Below, piece by piece: positions 61,168-64,000 of a stretch of 64,000 nt of DNA. A model generated the notes under the pieces. The model was not told the DNA's origin. It was given only the letters and a program-made list of their open reading frames with translations, and ran no database searches. The number at the start of each line of letters is the position of its first letter. Position 1 is the stretch's first letter. The stretch spans positions 62,001 through 126,000 of the forward strand of contig JAKQOG010000249.1 in the NCBI GenBank assembly GCA_029565395.1. Direction: 5' to 3'. This DNA is from Candidatus Hydrogenedentota bacterium (GTDB lineage Bacteria; Hydrogenedentota; Hydrogenedentia; Hydrogenedentales; CAILVY01). The position numbers and the translations under genes are program-made.

Positions 61168-62034
61168 ATGCGCATCAAAAAAATTCATGCGTTGGCGCCA
61201 ATGCTGATCTCGGCGGCATTCCTCTTATTCACCGGATGCCCCATCTTATCCGGTTGGGGAACGGGGTCATTAACAGTAGTTTTACAGCCCCAATCAGTTG
61301 TCGATGAAGGCGCTCAATGGTGGGTGGAAAAGTATGGCGGCGACAAGGGCCACACTCTTTATAATAGTGGCATGACAATCAGTCTGCCCGTTTTTACGTA
61401 CTTTCGGGTGTTCTACACGGGATTTCAAAACCCTGCCCTGCCCGTGCCACCACCGCCCATGAATCCCTTCTGGCTCATGCCGGGTGAAAAGAAGGTTGTC
61501 ACCATAACATATAATAATCCCGATGATGACGATGGCGGCGGAGATGATGACCACGAAGGAGATTGTCCTGACCTGACGTATTGGGGCGGCGTCTGGGGAG
61601 TCATTGGCGGAAATGCCCAAATTATCGAATATAGGGATAATGGGCATGTATCCTCCCGATGCGACGGCCCATGGGGGAACTATGAGTTGGGCAACACCCC
61701 CGTGTGGGCTCCCGGCGGAGGCGTCTTCTTTAGACAGGACGGATGCAGCTTTCGGATGGTGGATGATCAAGGTTTGCCCTGTTATCCAGGCGAATACGCC
61801 GGCGTGTTTACAGGCAATTCATTTACGGCAACGAATATTGTGCCCCGGCAAGACAGACCCGGCTTTCATGCCTCTGGACGCTATGACCCACAGACGCATA
61901 CCCTTACCTTCGATCTAGTGGGTTCTTATGATGATTGCGCCGATTCCGACGGTAAATGGGCCTGCAGATTTGAGCAGACGGGAACGTACATTCTTGCTCC
62001 CGTATGCCTGAAAAATTGTCCGTGGGACAAATAA
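61168..62034 (+). CDS. Lipoprotein of unknown function with an acidic linker
   Basis: The 288-residue protein begins with MRIKKIHALAPMLISAAFLL then FTGC, a lipobox cysteine near 24. A beta-rich N-terminal part is followed by a run of Asp and Gly (NPDDDDGGGDDDHEGDC, about 125-143), then a second beta-rich domain with several Cys pairs (RCDGPWGNYE, DGCSFRM, YDDCADSD, CLKNCPWDK). The paired cysteines suggest disulphides, and the acidic linker may bind calcium. AAGGAG stands 9 bases before the ATG. I do not recognise the family. Confidence 0.75.
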   Translation: MRIKKIHALAPMLISAAFLLFTGCPILSGWGTGSLTVVLQPQSVVDEGAQWWVEKYGGDKGHTLYNSGMTISLPVFTYFRVFYTGFQNPALPVPPPPMNPFWLMPGEKKVVTITYNNPDDDDGGGDDDHEGDCPDLTYWGGVWGVIGGNAQIIEYRDNGHVSSRCDGPWGNYELGNTPVWAPGGGVFFRQDGCSFRMVDDQGLPCYPGEYAGVFTGNSFTATNIVPRQDRPGFHASGRYDPQTHTLTFDLVGSYDDCADSDGKWACRFEQTGTYILAPVCLKNCPWDK

Positions 62035-62055
62035 CCTCTAATAAACAACACAAAG

Positions 62056-62907
62056 ATGAACGAGAAATCAGTTTCCATACCGCGTGTGTTGACAATTGCC
62101 GGGAGCGATTCCGGCGGCGGCGCTGGGATTGAAGCGGATCTGAAGACCATGGCCGCCCTCGGGTGTTACGGCATGGCGGCGGTTACATCGGTCACCGCGC
62201 AAAATACCCTCGGCGTGTCCGGCATTTATGATGTGCCGGCGGACGGCGTTTTCCGGCAGATGGACATGGTATTGAGCGATATCGGCGCGGATGCTGCAAA
62301 GACCGGCATGTTGTCCAGCGCGGATATCATTACTGCCGTGGCCCAGGGATTGATGCGGCATCCGGTGGAGAAGCTGGTGGTGGATCCGGTGATGGTGGCG
62401 AAGAGCGGCGCTGCCCTGTTGCGGCGCGACGCGCAGCAGATGCTGATCGAGCGGCTGCTTCCCTTGGCGTACATCATCACCCCGAATGTGCCGGAAGCCG
62501 AAGTGCTGTCCGGGGTGCCGGTAGATTCGGAAGAGTCGCTGAAGGAAGCGGCGGAAATTATTCACGGCCTCGGTCCAAAGTTCGTAGTAATGAAGGGCGG
62601 ACACCTTGATCAAAAGGATGCCGTGGACTTCCTGTTTGACGGTGAAACGCTCCATCCTTTTTCCGCTCCGCGCATCGATACCAAGAACACCCACGGTACT
62701 GGGTGCACGTTTTCCGCCGCCATCGCATGTTATCTGGCAAAAGGTGAAACGGTGCATGAAGCCGTGCGCCGTGCAAAGGACTATCTCACCGGGGCCATTC
62801 AAAACGCGCTGCCCTTGGGCGGAGGACATGGTCCGCTCAATCATCTATGGATGATAGAGGACGCTTCCTTTCGGGGCTCATCCAGGCAGTGCGGAAGTTC
62901 ACAATGA
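62056..62907 (+). CDS. thiD: Hydroxymethylpyrimidine/phosphomethylpyrimidine kinase
   Basis: ThiD phosphorylates 4-amino-5-hydroxymethyl-2-methylpyrimidine twice for thiamine synthesis. The 283-residue protein shows the ribokinase-fold motifs: TIAGSDSGGGAGIEADLKTM, VTSVTAQNTLGVSGIYDVPA, KTGMLSSADIITAVA, VVDPVMVAKSGAALL, ITPNVPEAEVLSGVPV, and HGTGCTFSAAIACYLAKGE with the catalytic Cys/Gly anion-hole region. The end overlaps the next frame by 4 bases. No other thiamine gene is in the window. The C-terminal 20 residues, rich in Ser, Gly and Cys, extend past the usual end. Confidence 0.95.
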   Translation: MNEKSVSIPRVLTIAGSDSGGGAGIEADLKTMAALGCYGMAAVTSVTAQNTLGVSGIYDVPADGVFRQMDMVLSDIGADAAKTGMLSSADIITAVAQGLMRHPVEKLVVDPVMVAKSGAALLRRDAQQMLIERLLPLAYIITPNVPEAEVLSGVPVDSEESLKEAAEIIHGLGPKFVVMKGGHLDQKDAVDFLFDGETLHPFSAPRIDTKNTHGTGCTFSAAIACYLAKGETVHEAVRRAKDYLTGAIQNALPLGGGHGPLNHLWMIEDASFRGSSRQCGSSQ

Positions 62908-64000
62908 GAACAGCCTCATGTATGTGGCAAAGGAGGCGCATCGCCAACCCTGAAACGGTGATAGTTTTCTTTTTAGTACTGGGATCTTGTTCTATTGGCG
63001 CGTGGTACTATGCAAAGTACAACACCGAACACATGAGAATGTTCACCCGCCGTATGGAGCCTGCGGTAATGTTTGCCCTCGGGAAAGGGTTTGTGTGTCC
63101 CGGCAAGATTCCCGCCGTAGAGGGCTTTGTATATGATGGAAAACCCGATCATGTGGAATATGATGACATCCCGGAGGATTTTTCCGGCAAGCCCTTGACG
63201 TTGGAACATCGCATCAATCTTTACCTTCTCTGGAGCATTGCTTTGTGCTGGCGGCTTTTTGGCGTGAGTTGGGAAGGATTGGCCCCCCTGATAGGGATGT
63301 TTTGCGGGTTGTTTATTTTCCTGGTCTATTGCCTGTTTCGGTTTTTTTCTCGAAAAAGTGTGGCGGCCGCGGGAGCGCTGCTGGTGCTGTTCGCCCCGGC
63401 GCACATGGCGGTTCTGAGCATGCCGCGGGATTATGCCAAAGGCCCGTTTATTCTTGCGGCGCTGCTTATCCTGGGGGTATTGCTCATGCGTCCGGCGGGG
63501 CTCCGGAAACTAGCTGGGTTGAGCGCCGTGCTCGGCTTGGTCATTGGCGTTGGGTATGGTTTCCGGCAAGATATTTATGTGATGGTGTTTATTGCGCCGG
63601 TTCTGCTGTTGTTCTTCTTGCCCGGTGCGTTCAGGGAGCAATGGCTGGCGCGGTTGGCGGCTGTTGCAGTGATGACGGCGGTGTTTTTAGTAACGGCGTG
63701 GCCGATATTGCAGGCACGTGGGGCAGAAGGCAACACCACGATGCACCATGTCCTGGGGGGGGTGTTCCGGTACAATGAAGAAATGATGGGTGTTGGGGGC
63801 GCCCCGTACATTCTTCACAATGAAGAAATGATGGCCGATCCCTGGATATATGTTTATAATGAAACGTTTTATCATCTTGGCTTGGGGAAAGATGATCCCC
63901 TTCCCTATCTCAGCACGGCATACGATGTGGCAGGCCGGGCATACATGCGCGCCATACTGGCGGAGTTTCCCGCCGATATGCTTACGCGCGGCTACGCATC
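62904..64000 (+). CDS. Polytopic membrane protein, glycosyltransferase-like, 5' part only
   Basis: The frame starts with ATGA over the thiD stop (MRTASCMWQRRRIANPETVI) and remains open to the end of the window, so only 365 codons are visible and the 3' end is missing. It has one N-terminal membrane helix (VIVFFLVLGSCSIGAWYYAK), an outside loop, then about seven helices (for example LAPLIGMFCGLFIFLVYCLF and VMVFIAPVLLLFFLPGAF). Long loops, early acidic residues (EHRINLYLLWSIALCWRLFG) and repeated helices fit the GT-C glycosyltransferases that use polyprenol donors, or O-antigen-type membrane proteins. I cannot name the family. An 18-base direct repeat lies within it. Confidence 0.7.
   Translation, partial: MRTASCMWQRRRIANPETVIVFFLVLGSCSIGAWYYAKYNTEHMRMFTRRMEPAVMFALGKGFVCPGKIPAVEGFVYDGKPDHVEYDDIPEDFSGKPLTLEHRINLYLLWSIALCWRLFGVSWEGLAPLIGMFCGLFIFLVYCLFRFFSRKSVAAAGALLVLFAPAHMAVLSMPRDYAKGPFILAALLILGVLLMRPAGLRKLAGLSAVLGLVIGVGYGFRQDIYVMVFIAPVLLLFFLPGAFREQWLARLAAVAVMTAVFLVTAWPILQARGAEGNTTMHHVLGGVFRYNEEMMGVGGAPYILHNEEMMADPWIYVYNETFYHLGLGKDDPLPYLSTAYDVAGRAYMRAILAEFPADMLTRGYA
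63772..63834 (+). repeat. 18-bp direct repeat inside the membrane-protein gene
   Basis: ACAATGAAGAAATGATGG occurs at 63772-63789 and again at 63817-63834, 45 bases apart and in the same frame. The peptide Asn-Glu-Glu-Met-Met is therefore doubled with a 15-residue period. It may be a small in-frame duplication. Confidence 0.7.

Noticed and set aside
1-64000. CRISPR array, tRNA, rRNA, insertion sequence or prophage
   Set aside because: I looked for regular repeat-spacer patterns, cloverleaf-like stretches, transposase motifs and phage genes and found none that I could support.

Overview
The window looks like a chromosome segment of a Gram-negative bacterium of about 55% G+C with a periplasm and an outer membrane. 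It has a TonB-dependent receptor, several lipoproteins and three twin-arginine (Tat) exported enzymes. Two Tat-exported Gfo/Idh/MocA oxidoreductases, a GH116 enzyme and an H-S-x-D-Y...E-L-L-x-x-I-Q...G-E-D-G-F remnant at the left edge suggest a member of Candidatus Hydrogenedentota or a related PVC/Lentisphaerae-like lineage. That placement rests on my memory of these families. No rRNA or phylogenetic marker is present to prove it.

Layout, left to right. 88-2989: a decayed repeat fragment, then an ECF sigma factor and its membrane-anchored anti-sigma partner, which carries two discoidin-like modules. 3482-10316: a Tat oxidoreductase, proA, a nadD-yqeK-methyltransferase run, a hydrolase and a convergent FKBP isomerase. 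10702-20419: a giant hybrid sensor kinase, a lone GMP synthase ATP-pyrophosphatase subunit (minus strand), an AT-rich orphan gene with a near-consensus promoter, a GspE-N/cyclic-nucleotide fusion and an AAA_14 ATPase. 20559-26248: a PAP2 protein, a metallophosphoesterase, a methyltransferase and a GH116 glycosidase.

26667-35695 is the most striking part. It is a tightly packed six-gene operon: PAS histidine kinase, TonB-dependent receptor, YfiR, CHASE8-HAMP histidine kinase, single-domain response regulator, and a REC-PAS-kinase-REC hybrid. Four of the five junctions are 4-base overlaps or gaps under 15 bases. It reads as a route from the outer membrane through a periplasmic YfiR to a phosphorelay, with no DNA-binding output in the operon. 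YfiR normally controls a CHASE8 diguanylate cyclase; here the CHASE8 protein is a kinase.

35873-50112: a cytoplasmic GH13 enzyme, then a minus-strand mtnA-fapA-cmk-recJ group whose leader has an attenuator-like hairpin, then a plus-strand carbohydrate block (Tat oxidoreductase, sugar-binding lipoprotein, permease without an ATPase, TIM-barrel hydrolase, MoxR-like ATPase). 50125-56166: an orphan beta-class DNA methyltransferase, a nuclease-PDZ fusion, a small-protein locus with its own promoter, structured leader and terminator, pheA, a UvrD/PcrA helicase and a 23-residue peptide gene. 56703-64000: a lipoprotein, a Pit phosphate-transport pair, a LOV-PP2C photosensor phosphatase, a VanZ protein, another lipoprotein, thiD and a membrane protein cut by the window edge.

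A pair of related intergenic elements of about 124 bases (10469-10592 and 56408-56530), each preceded by a doubled short repeat, sits in two unrelated divergent gene gaps. No tRNA, rRNA, CRISPR array, insertion sequence or phage gene was recognised.
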